64,000 nucleotides of DNA, taken from the NCBI GenBank assembly GCA_937975715.1, contig CALJUA010000144.1:1-64000 (forward strand), written 5' to 3'. The notes beneath the pieces are model-generated. The model made no database searches. It saw only the letters and a program-made list of their open reading frames with translations, and was not told the origin of the DNA. Below are positions 7,217 to 14,349 of the stretch, one piece after another. Source of the stretch: an uncultured Candidatus Planktophila sp. GTDB taxonomy: Bacteria > Actinomycetota > Actinomycetes > Nanopelagicales > Nanopelagicaceae. Made by a program: the position numbers and the translations under genes. Each line of letters begins with the position of its first letter. The first letter of the stretch is position 1.

Positions 7217-8714
7217 CAACTATCTCTGCACTCAAGCCAACCAATGGCAACCCACCACCTGGATGCGCAGAACCTCCTACCAAATAGAGATTCTTGATGG
7301 GGGAGCGGTTCTTAGCTCGCAAGAATGCAGCACGAGGCCCATTACTTGATGTTCCATAGATCGAACCACCTGGGGCATTCACTGAGTTTTGTAGATCCAA
7401 AGGTGTGCGAATTTCTAAGAGATCAAGACGATCTCGAATCGCAATTCCTTGAGATTCAATCTGATCAATAATGCTATTTGCATATTTTTGAGCAAAATTA
7501 CGATCGCTCCAATCAAAGCCCTCTGAAGCATCGAGGCTGTGGCGAGGTGCATTAACTAAAACAAAGAGCGATTCATGGCCCTCGCTCTTCACCATAGTTG
7601 CATCATCAGGTGTGCAGATATAAATCGTTGGTTTTTCTACAGGTTTCTTCTGAGTAAAGATGGCATCAAACTCAGCATCATAATCTTCAGGAAAGAGGAT
7701 CGTGTGATGAGAAAGTTTCTCGCCACTTCCTGGGCGTAGCCCAATAAGAAGTGAGAAACCTGCGAGCGACGGTTCTAGCCGTGAAAGCTGTTTGCGCACC
7801 TTCTTCACCTTGTGTGTCTTTGATGAAATCAATGTGTTGTATGTAAATCCTGCATCAGCATTTGAAATCACGATGTCAGCTGAAATTTTTTCACCGGTCA
7901 CCAGGGTGATTCCTGTCGCCTTATTGCCGCGCATATTGATTGACTGCACAGGTGCGCCGTAGTGCATTTCTACGCCGACTTTCTCGCAACGATTGGCGAT
8001 GTGTTGTGAAAGTGTTCCGATTCCACCCTTAATGTGCCAGGCGCCGAATGACTCTTCAATAAAAGCGATTGTGGAGAGAACTGCAGGTGCTTTGCGTGGA
8101 TCTGAACCACTATAGGTTGCGTAACGATCCATAATTTTGGCGAGGTAGGGATTACTCAAACCGAAATCTCTCAGTGTTGCACGGGGAGCAATGATGCGAA
8201 GATCGCGGAAGATATGTCGACGCTTGAGCAGGGACAGCGGGGAACGGAGCTCTGATTCCACAAAGGGTTCTCGCGATACATCCCACATTCGCTCTGCACG
8301 TTGAAGAGTTGAATCCCACTGGGTAGCAGCTTCAGCGTCGAAAGATTCGGTGATTGCCGCCAAAGTCTTTTTGCGAGAGAGATTGGAGAATTGAACGCCT
8401 TTACCGTCGTGAAAGCGGTAGTCAAAGGATGGGTCGACTGGAAGTAATTCCATCTCAAAGCCCATCTGCTTGCCGGTGCGCTGAAAGAAGTCGCGATACA
8501 CAGCTGGAATCGTTAAGAGTGAAGGTCCAGTATCGAAGGCATAGCGCCCGATCCATTCAGTGCGGCACTTACCACCCGGAAGATTTGAAGCTTCATAGAG
8601 CGAAACATGATGGCCAGCTCGCGCTAATCGCGCTGCCGCACACATTCCGCCGATTCCAGCACCGATAACAACAATGTTCTTGGGCTCTTTCACTTTGCCG
8701 ACGTGGCCGGTCAT
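7170..8714 (-). CDS. CrtI-family carotenoid desaturase, CrtD-like
   Basis: A 514-residue FAD-dependent carotenoid oxidoreductase with GAGIGGMCAAARLARAG near the N-terminus, LYEASNLPGGKCRTEW, and a C-terminal NLYLVGGSAHPGGGLPLVG signature. It is distinct from CrtI at 3132-4616. Adjacent CruF-like, CrtA-like and glycosyltransferase genes suggest it works like CrtD, introducing the 3,4 double bond on a 1-hydroxylated end group; this is inferred from context. The ATG at 8714 overlaps the glycosyltransferase stop (ATGA) and is preferred to a start 18 bp upstream. Confidence 0.85.
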   Translation of the reverse strand: MTGHVGKVKEPKNIVVIGAGIGGMCAAARLARAGHHVSLYEASNLPGGKCRTEWIGRYAFDTGPSLLTIPAVYRDFFQRTGKQMGFEMELLPVDPSFDYRFHDGKGVQFSNLSRKKTLAAITESFDAEAATQWDSTLQRAERMWDVSREPFVESELRSPLSLLKRRHIFRDLRIIAPRATLRDFGLSNPYLAKIMDRYATYSGSDPRKAPAVLSTIAFIEESFGAWHIKGGIGTLSQHIANRCEKVGVEMHYGAPVQSINMRGNKATGITLVTGEKISADIVISNADAGFTYNTLISSKTHKVKKVRKQLSRLEPSLAGFSLLIGLRPGSGEKLSHHTILFPEDYDAEFDAIFTQKKPVEKPTIYICTPDDATMVKSEGHESLFVLVNAPRHSLDASEGFDWSDRNFAQKYANSIIDQIESQGIAIRDRLDLLEIRTPLDLQNSVNAPGGSIYGTSSNGPRAAFLRAKNRSPIKNLYLVGGSAHPGGGLPLVGLSAEIVANAILNLPSASQSTH

Positions 8715-9781
8715 AGAGTTCGCCCTTTCCATTGAGTCTTACCGCGATTACGCCATGAGAAGTAAAGCAGATAAATAAAAAGCACAGAAGAAAGCGGATG
8801 GAGAATTGAGTCACGCAAACGAGTAGATGATGCAGCAGCGCTAATAAATCTCGTTCCAATAATCGCAAGCAGCGCTGCAATCGCAAGGAGATTGCCGTCG
8901 AAGCTATAAAGGAGAGGCAGAATTCCCGTGGCGGCGATGAAGATAGCAGCAAAGACTGAGCCGGCGATTGATCCGAATGCAGTATGAAGTGATTTGCCGT
9001 AGCCGCTCTTAATTTCCGAAAACGACGAATACATTCGTGTAGAAGAGATTTCTGAACCATCAATGACTGAACCGCGGAAGCCAGCTGCAACAAATGAACG
9101 TCCGAGTTCAATATCGTCGAGAACTTTGTGGGCAACTGATTCAAATCCGCCGATTGCTTTTAACGAAGAGCCCTTTATGACTAAAAATTGTCCGTTGCAG
9201 ATAACGGTAGATTGCATCGGAAACTTCTCTGCTCCACGAAGTAAAACGGTGCTCATCCATGACCATTGTAATAAAGGTTGAATCAAACGCTCTGCCCATG
9301 TATTTGCCAATTGCCTTGGGTATGGCGAAATGAAGTCCAGTCCAGAGAAATTTAATGTAGAGACTGCGCGAGCTATCGCATCAGGTTCAAAGTGGACATC
9401 GGCATCGATGGAGATAACTACATCTGCAAGTTCAGAAGCGAGATAACCTGCTTGGAGGGCACTTACCTTCCCAAGCCAACCTTCTGCAGGAACTGGAGCG
9501 TTTATGACTGAAATGCGTTGCGAAGAGAGTGATGAGGCGATCTCATAGGTTCGATCTTCAGAGTTGTCATTAATTACCACAACTTTAAGATGCGGTGCAT
9601 TTACTTGAGCTTCAAGTTCGCCGAGAATACGAGAGATATTCGCCTCTTCATTGCGGACAGGTAGCAATACGAGAATAGAAGAGTCGACTCTTGATGAAGC
9701 GAGAGGTTTTCTCATGGTCGCAAAGTTGATAAGGGCGAGAAAGAGAAGAAGCGAGTTAAGAAGAAATATCGCGACGATCAT
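8711..9781 (-). CDS. Family 2 glycosyltransferase, CruG-like carotenoid glycosyltransferase
   Basis: A membrane-bound GT-A glycosyltransferase of about 356 residues. An N-terminal membrane segment is followed by LLPVRNEEANISRIL, VVINDNSEDRT, WLGKVSAL and the metal-binding region VISIDADVHFEPDA, then C-terminal hydrophobic helices. In this cluster it probably adds a sugar to the hydroxyl made by the CruF-like hydratase, as CruG does in cyanobacterial myxoxanthophyll synthesis. The donor sugar cannot be read. The ATG at 9781 is used; a TTG 24 bp upstream would overlap the cruF-like gene. It is translationally coupled to the CrtD-like gene downstream. Confidence 0.8.
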   Translation of the reverse strand: MIVAIFLLNSLLLFLALINFATMRKPLASSRVDSSILVLLPVRNEEANISRILGELEAQVNAPHLKVVVINDNSEDRTYEIASSLSSQRISVINAPVPAEGWLGKVSALQAGYLASELADVVISIDADVHFEPDAIARAVSTLNFSGLDFISPYPRQLANTWAERLIQPLLQWSWMSTVLLRGAEKFPMQSTVICNGQFLVIKGSSLKAIGGFESVAHKVLDDIELGRSFVAAGFRGSVIDGSEISSTRMYSSFSEIKSGYGKSLHTAFGSIAGSVFAAIFIAATGILPLLYSFDGNLLAIAALLAIIGTRFISAAASSTRLRDSILHPLSSVLFIYLLYFSWRNRGKTQWKGRTL

Positions 9782-9786
9782 TAGAT

Positions 9787-10605
9787 TTAAGCTTCGCCAA
9801 GCCAATTCTTAAAGATAAACGGTGTTGCGAATGCACCGAATATAAAGGCGCCTAGAAATGCCAAACCAGGTCTGTCGAAGAAGAAGAGATTGCCCACAAA
9901 ACCAGAGAAGAGAACCCACGTCAGCAGAATTGTTACAGCTCGCAGGCTAGCGCTCTCTTTTCGCCGCTCAAAGGGTAAAACTAAATTCAAGAACGAGACG
10001 ATTGCACATCCTGCAAGCAACCACCCGAAGAAGTTTGAAAGTGGAACATCCGGCACAAAAGGAATATGCGCACCAGTGACCTCCCATGTCCAACGACCTG
10101 CGGCAACCATTTGAGGATCCAGGAATAAATCCCATCCAGCTAAAAGTGCGCCTCCGTACAGGAAGGTCCACTTCGAGGTAACTCTGCGAGCTGCAACAAG
10201 TGCGGGATGCACCATCATTACCCAAGCAAATGGAACAACAAGCGGAACGCCTGCAATCGCAAATCCAAGTGAGTCGTCATAGCTGTAGATTCCAAATGGC
10301 CACCCGCTATGTACTCCAAGGAGTTCAATGAAGTATCCAAAGAGTGCGACTATTAAAAGGTAGCGAGATGCGTATTTAATTCCATACGATAGATAGGCAT
10401 GCAGCACCATCGAAATTGCACCAACGTAGACAGTAGCAATTGTGATGTATTGCAATACAGAGCCGCTTGTAAGGGGATAGGCAATCTGCAGGAGAATAGT
10501 CAGCGCAAGTGCTGCACCTAATGTGAGGCGTGCGCGGTGCGAGATTCCGTGTCGCCGTCTGCGCGGCGTGTAGTGCCTAATGGACATGGTCGAAGTCTGT
10601 CGCAT
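9787..10605 (-). CDS. cruF: CruF-like carotenoid 1,2-hydratase (membrane protein)
   Basis: A polytopic membrane protein of 272 residues of the CruF/bacterioruberin-hydratase family (DUF422). Telling segments are FGYFIELLGVHSGWPFGIYSYDDSLG, here only the parts FIELLGVHSGWPFG and YSYDD, and the conserved GWDLFLDPQMVAAGRWTW. The family adds water across the terminal 1,2 double bond of acyclic carotenoid ends to give a tertiary alcohol. The upstream CrtA-like gene overlaps its start; an internal ATG at 10587 is an alternative. The product would be the acceptor for the following glycosyltransferase. Confidence 0.85.
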   Translation of the reverse strand: MRQTSTMSIRHYTPRRRRHGISHRARLTLGAALALTILLQIAYPLTSGSVLQYITIATVYVGAISMVLHAYLSYGIKYASRYLLIVALFGYFIELLGVHSGWPFGIYSYDDSLGFAIAGVPLVVPFAWVMMVHPALVAARRVTSKWTFLYGGALLAGWDLFLDPQMVAAGRWTWEVTGAHIPFVPDVPLSNFFGWLLAGCAIVSFLNLVLPFERRKESASLRAVTILLTWVLFSGFVGNLFFFDRPGLAFLGAFIFGAFATPFIFKNWLGEA

Positions 10606-11245
10606 TCACTAGATCAAAGCGAGCGAATAGCTCTTCGCTATACCAATTGAATTTCTCTGTATTTTCAATCGCTACGCGGTGCGGGGCATTCTTGTAGGCA
10701 AAATCACGGAGAGCGGCTTCTGATTCCCAGAGCGAGAAGGTGCCTTGTAATCCAAGAGGAGCCTCACCAATTCCAATAGAAAATCGCAACCCTGGAGCTC
10801 TGAGAAGATCTTCTACAACAGGTGGAATCGATCTCCAGAATCGAAGAGATTGACTCCACTTCAGGCGTGCACGAGTGATCGCTACTACCGGACCACCGGT
10901 GCGCGCATCCTTTGAAATTTCGAAAGGTTCTTTCTTTGACCATTGGCCATGTGATGAGACCGGATTGAGGTCGTACCGATCAACTTTTTGAGAGCGCTTC
11001 TTCCATTGGGTTATTAATAAAGAATTTTCAATTGCGTCGATATTGCTACCTACGAAGAGAATTGCCCACTGAGCTAAATCGGCATCACTGGGAGTGAATG
11101 TTTTTCCTGTACCTGTACCCATCAATTTTGCGAAGGTAACACCTGGAATCCTGCGAGCAGTCCGACGACCAATAGCCATTTGCAGAAATGCAAAAGGAAT
11201 AGAGCTCTTCTTAATTGTAAATATGTAGAAGATTGTTTTATTCAT
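10577..11245 (-). CDS. crtA: CrtA-like (spheroidene monooxygenase family) carotenoid oxygenase
   Basis: A soluble protein of 222 residues resembling spheroidene monooxygenase. Matching family elements are PGVTFAKLMGTGTGKTFTP near the N-terminus, WAILFVGSN, a central RFWRSIPPVVEDL, FSIGIGEAPLGLQGTFSLW and a C-terminal WYSEELFARFDL. CrtA proteins place a keto group next to the hydroxyl or methoxy carbon of acyclic carotenoid ends. The ATG overlaps the YbaK-family stop by 8 bp, and the 3' end overlaps the CruF-like gene. Family assignment is by recognition; the substrate is inferred from its neighbours. Confidence 0.8.
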   Translation of the reverse strand: MNKTIFYIFTIKKSSIPFAFLQMAIGRRTARRIPGVTFAKLMGTGTGKTFTPSDADLAQWAILFVGSNIDAIENSLLITQWKKRSQKVDRYDLNPVSSHGQWSKKEPFEISKDARTGGPVVAITRARLKWSQSLRFWRSIPPVVEDLLRAPGLRFSIGIGEAPLGLQGTFSLWESEAALRDFAYKNAPHRVAIENTEKFNWYSEELFARFDLVNATDFDHVH

Positions 11246-11729
11246 GAGAAACGATCGATGGTGAGGCGCCTGTTACTTTTTGCAATTCGGCAAAAGAGGT
11301 TGGAAAGACTCCATGAGGGTGGCCAGCCGCAGCCCACACCACTTCATATTGATTAAGTGCCTCATCAATCAAAGTGATATCTGGCTTATTGGTCCATCCA
11401 ATGGGACTTACGCCACCGATGGAAAATCCCGAGAACGCCTTCACAAAAGCGGCATCGACGCGACCTAATTCGCTGTATCCAAGATTCTTCGCCACGAGAT
11501 CTGTATCCACGCGGTGGCGTCCGCTTGTGATGATGAGCAAAACTTCTTCCTCGGGCGTTTGAAAGATGAGAGATGAAGCAATTTGACCTACCTCAATTCC
11601 CAAGGCAGATGCTGCATCTTGCGCGGTTCGAGCTGTTTCGCCAAGAACGGTGATGGGTCCAGCGATAGAGAGTTCTTGCATTGCTGCGGCGACTCTCTTT
11701 ACCGCCGACTTCTCAAGGATATGCTCCAT
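11238..11729 (-). CDS. YbaK/ProX-family aminoacyl-tRNA deacylase
   Basis: A small trans-editing domain protein of 163 residues. Family elements are EVGQIASSLIFQ, LLIITSGRHRVD (with the VD pair), VKAFSGFSIGGVSPIGW and the C-terminal VWAAAGHPHGVFPTS. Such proteins remove mischarged amino acids from tRNA, typically Cys or Ala from tRNA-Pro. The ATG at 11729 is where family similarity begins; the frame is open upstream only because it runs antisense through the MFS gene. It heads the minus-strand carotenoid block and lies 31 bp from the divergent MFS gene. TAACCT lies 8 nt before its ATG. Confidence 0.88.
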   Translation of the reverse strand: MEHILEKSAVKRVAAAMQELSIAGPITVLGETARTAQDAASALGIEVGQIASSLIFQTPEEEVLLIITSGRHRVDTDLVAKNLGYSELGRVDAAFVKAFSGFSIGGVSPIGWTNKPDITLIDEALNQYEVVWAAAGHPHGVFPTSFAELQKVTGASPSIVSHE

Positions 11730-11748
11730 AAGAGAGAAGGTTAGAGGA

Positions 11749-11754
11749 TAGGTT
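11749..11754 (+). promoter_or_regulatory. Candidate -10 of a leaderless promoter for the MFS gene
   Basis: TAGGTT is followed by TCTCTC and then the GTG start, with no Shine-Dalgarno. The only space between this gene and the divergent deacylase gene is 31 bp, so both promoters must be packed here. Confidence 0.5.
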
Positions 11755-11760
11755 TCTCTC

Positions 11761-12978
11761 GTGACCACTGACCTACAGCGCGGCTTGCGTGCGAGAAAAG
11801 CCTTATGGGCATCCTTCTTTTTGATGGGCGTGGTCAATATGGCATGGGTGCCACGTATTCCAGAGATCAAAGAGATTCTTGGAATCAACAACGGTCAATT
11901 TGGTTTTATCTTTCTTGGTTCTACATTCGGATCACTTCTCGCAGGACAGATTGGTGGACGACTGATCCATAGAGTGGGAACAAAGATCATTCTCACCTTC
12001 TCGTCCTTAGTATTCCCAGTTGGCTTGATGGTGATGGGAATCGCAACTACTCCTTGGGTGTTGCTTATAGGACTCATCCTTATGGGATTTGGAGTCGTTG
12101 TTACTGATATCTGTGACAACGCTCAAGCTGTCGAGGTAGAGAAAATCATCAATAAGAAGTGCATGACTTCTTTCCATGGCGCATGGAGCCTCGGATCATT
12201 TCTCACAACAATCTTCGGCGGAGTCATGGCTTCGCACATTTCACCTCGCGGCAACTTCATTGCTATTGGGGTATTCGCTCTTCTCTTCTTTATTCCTACC
12301 AACTTAGCCATGCTGCCAAAGACGCTCGATGGACATCGTGGCGATGGAAGCGTGGAGACAAAGGGAACAATTCCTTGGTTCGGTAAAGATGTTGCAATCT
12401 TGTGGGCTCTTGCAGGAGGACTTCTCTTCAGCATGATCGCAGAGATGTCAGCGAGCGACTGGTCTGCAATTCTTCTCCATGAAAACATGGGAATCGGTCC
12501 TGGACTCTATGCAAGTGGCTTTGCATCCTTTGCTCTTGCAATGATTACCGTTCGATTCTTGGGCGATCGCATTATTGAAAAGTATGGTGCACGTCGAACA
12601 GTGCGCATTGGTGGCTACTACGGTGCAACTGCCTGGCTTATCTGTTTAGCAATCGCGATTCCACTTTCTTCACATGCAAAGATTCCAGCGCTGATCATCA
12701 TGAATCTTGGATTTATCTGCGCCGGACTTGCGATTGGTCCGATGTACCCATCATTTATTTTGGCTGCTTCCCGCCTTCCGAACTTTGCAGCGCCAGTGGC
12801 TATTGCCCGTGTAGGTTTGATTGGAATCGCCGGAATCTTTATCGGTCCAACTCTTACCGGATTAATCGCACAAGCAACATCATTGTCATGGGCGATGCTC
12901 TACCCAATCGGAGCGCTCTTCGTTGCAGGCTTCCTCTCACGAGCGATTAAGACTGAAGCAGCACCTGTAACAAAGTAA
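11761..12978 (+). CDS. Major facilitator superfamily transporter
   Basis: A 405-residue protein with about 12 hydrophobic segments in the MFS arrangement. The cytoplasmic loop motif between helices 2 and 3 reads GGRLIHRVGTK, a recognisable motif A variant, and a related one, GDRIIEKYGARRT, lies in the second half. The N-terminus carries WVPRIPEIKEILGI, typical of sugar- or drug-type permeases resembling YbjJ. The substrate is not evident. The GTG start has TAGGTT 6 nt upstream. The 3' end overlaps the convergent TauE/SafE gene by 32 bp. Confidence 0.88.
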   Translation: MTTDLQRGLRARKALWASFFLMGVVNMAWVPRIPEIKEILGINNGQFGFIFLGSTFGSLLAGQIGGRLIHRVGTKIILTFSSLVFPVGLMVMGIATTPWVLLIGLILMGFGVVVTDICDNAQAVEVEKIINKKCMTSFHGAWSLGSFLTTIFGGVMASHISPRGNFIAIGVFALLFFIPTNLAMLPKTLDGHRGDGSVETKGTIPWFGKDVAILWALAGGLLFSMIAEMSASDWSAILLHENMGIGPGLYASGFASFALAMITVRFLGDRIIEKYGARRTVRIGGYYGATAWLICLAIAIPLSSHAKIPALIIMNLGFICAGLAIGPMYPSFILAASRLPNFAAPVAIARVGLIGIAGIFIGPTLTGLIAQATSLSWAMLYPIGALFVAGFLSRAIKTEAAPVTK

Positions 12979-13693
12979 ACCCTGCAATAACAAAGAGCAG
13001 CAGTGCGAATGCTTTCCTCAGTTTTTCAGGTGAAGAAACGCCACCGCGATGTGAAGCGATACTTGCGATTATTACAGCACTCAACGCCATCACGGCAGGG
13101 ATCTTCCAGTCGACCTCATTCCACACCTTATGGTGGCCCAGAAAAGCTGTGATGGAGTTGAGGGAGATTATTAAGAGTGATGTTCCGGCAGCAATATTCT
13201 GAGGCGTGCCAAAGAAGAGAACCAATACTGGAATAGCCAAGAATCCTCCACCAATGCCGAAAATTCCGGTCATAGATCCGATCACGAGTGAAATCAGAAT
13301 TAATTGAGAGATTGGCATTCGCGAATGAGTATCTGTAAAGGGGGAGCGCAACATTGAAGCTCCAGCGAAGAGAAGCACAACTGCAAAACCGCTCTTGATA
13401 AAAGTATCTGAGAAAGAGTCAGAGATGGAAGAAAAGCCTAAGTTGGTGGTTAATCCGATTCCCCAAATCACAAAGGCATCGCGATAGAGGGTCTCTTTGC
13501 TGCGCATTTTAGGAATGGCGCCAGAGAGAGCAGCAAAGAAGACAACTGCAAGTGCAGCTGTTGTTGCGTGATGTGGAGTGAAGTCAAAGAGATACATCAA
13601 GATTGGTACGGATAGCATTGCTCCGCCTGCACCCACGAAACCTAAAACTGCGCCGATAAACCCACCTGCAAGCAAGGCGCCGAAGATTTCCAT
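12947..13693 (-). CDS. TauE/SafE-family sulfite/anion exporter-like permease
   Basis: A 248-residue membrane protein with two homologous halves. Each half begins with a glycine-rich stretch: FIGAVLGFVGAGGAMLSVP at the N-terminus and GSMTGIFGIGGGFLAIP in the middle, the TauE/SafE hallmark. HHATTAALAVVF and NIAAGTSLLIISLNS follow each. The family is linked to export of sulfite, sulfoacetate or other organosulfur anions; nothing nearby fixes the substrate. It overlaps the convergent MFS gene by 32 bp and is separated from the upstream DoxX gene by a hairpin terminator. Confidence 0.9.
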   Translation of the reverse strand: MEIFGALLAGGFIGAVLGFVGAGGAMLSVPILMYLFDFTPHHATTAALAVVFFAALSGAIPKMRSKETLYRDAFVIWGIGLTTNLGFSSISDSFSDTFIKSGFAVVLLFAGASMLRSPFTDTHSRMPISQLILISLVIGSMTGIFGIGGGFLAIPVLVLFFGTPQNIAAGTSLLIISLNSITAFLGHHKVWNEVDWKIPAVMALSAVIIASIASHRGGVSSPEKLRKAFALLLFVIAGFTLLQVLLQS

Positions 13694-13715
13694 ATCGCAA
13701 TAGTGTCAGAGAAAT

Positions 13716-13749
13716 AAGAAAGCCCCCTGATTTCTCAGGAGGCTTTCTT
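13716..13749 (-). terminator. Intrinsic terminator after the DoxX gene
   Basis: A 15-bp stem with one mismatch and a TTTC/GAAA tetraloop lies between the DoxX stop and the TauE start. It carries short A and T runs on its flanks, so it could work in both directions, but only the minus-strand DoxX gene ends here. Confidence 0.8.
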
Positions 13750-13763
13750 GTAAAGAGTAGAAA

Positions 13764-14183
13764 TTAGCCAAAGAGTGCGAGCGTTCCAACGCTTGGACCG
13801 AAGTCTGTTACGAGGCCACCTGCAACGAGAGCAAAGAGAATTAGAGCTGCGCCACCGAGTGCGAGGTCCTTATTGAATGCCATTGTCTCCTGCATCTTTG
13901 CATTTGCATCTGTCTCTTTCCAGTACTGGTGGAAGATAAGTGCAGCAAGGATCACTGTGATTGCGATCAAGAGAGCACCGAGGTCAACCCATGTTCCAAG
14001 AACAACGAGGATGCCACCGATAAGGAATGTAAGGCCAGAACCGATAACTCCGAGCTTTGCAGCAGGAAGCTTCTTGTACTTTGCATAGCCTGTCATTGCT
14101 TCGAGGTTCTTAAAGTGTGCAAAGCCAGCGCCGATCCATAGTGCGCCAAAGAAGATACGGCCGATAATAAGTAGTGCGTTCAA
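13764..14183 (-). CDS. DoxX-family membrane protein
   Basis: A 139-residue protein with four predicted membrane helices and the DoxX pattern: LLIIGRIFFGALWIGAGFAHFKN at the start (of which GRIFFGALWIGAGFAH is the core), a polar stretch with GYAKYKKLP, then glycine-rich helices. DoxX proteins are linked to redox and thiol stress in actinobacteria, often without a defined activity. The reading frame starts at TTG; AGGAG lies 7 nt upstream and no ATG or GTG is available nearby, so a true TTG start is likely. It is monocistronic, closed by the terminator at 13716-13749. Confidence 0.85.
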   Translation of the reverse strand: MNALLIIGRIFFGALWIGAGFAHFKNLEAMTGYAKYKKLPAAKLGVIGSGLTFLIGGILVVLGTWVDLGALLIAITVILAALIFHQYWKETDANAKMQETMAFNKDLALGGAALILFALVAGGLVTDFGPSVGTLALFG

Positions 14184-14295
14184 TTCATTCTCCTAGTGTG
14201 TTTGCCCAGCATTATCTGCTGAGTACGGATTAATGGTACGTGCCTTAGTTGAAATTTCAACTATATTCCAAAAACGACACGCCATCTATGCATAA

Positions 14296-14330
14296 GAAAA
14301 GGGCCGCACCGTAACAGTGCGACCCTTTTC
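14296..14330 (-). terminator. Intrinsic terminator after the 5'-nucleotidase gene
   Basis: A 14-bp stem with one mismatch (AAAAGGGCCGCAC paired with GTGCGACCCTTTT) and a 7-nt loop, followed on the minus strand by a T-rich TTTTCTTAT tail. It lies 20 bp past the 5'-nucleotidase stop. Confidence 0.85.
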
Positions 14331-14349
14331 CTTTAACTCAAGCAGGCGA

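Noticed and set aside
11732..11760. GAGAGAA ... TTCTCTC dyad between the deacylase and MFS genes as a regulator site
   Set aside because: The arms coincide with the spacer sequences of the two divergent promoter/start regions, so no separate operator is needed to explain them.
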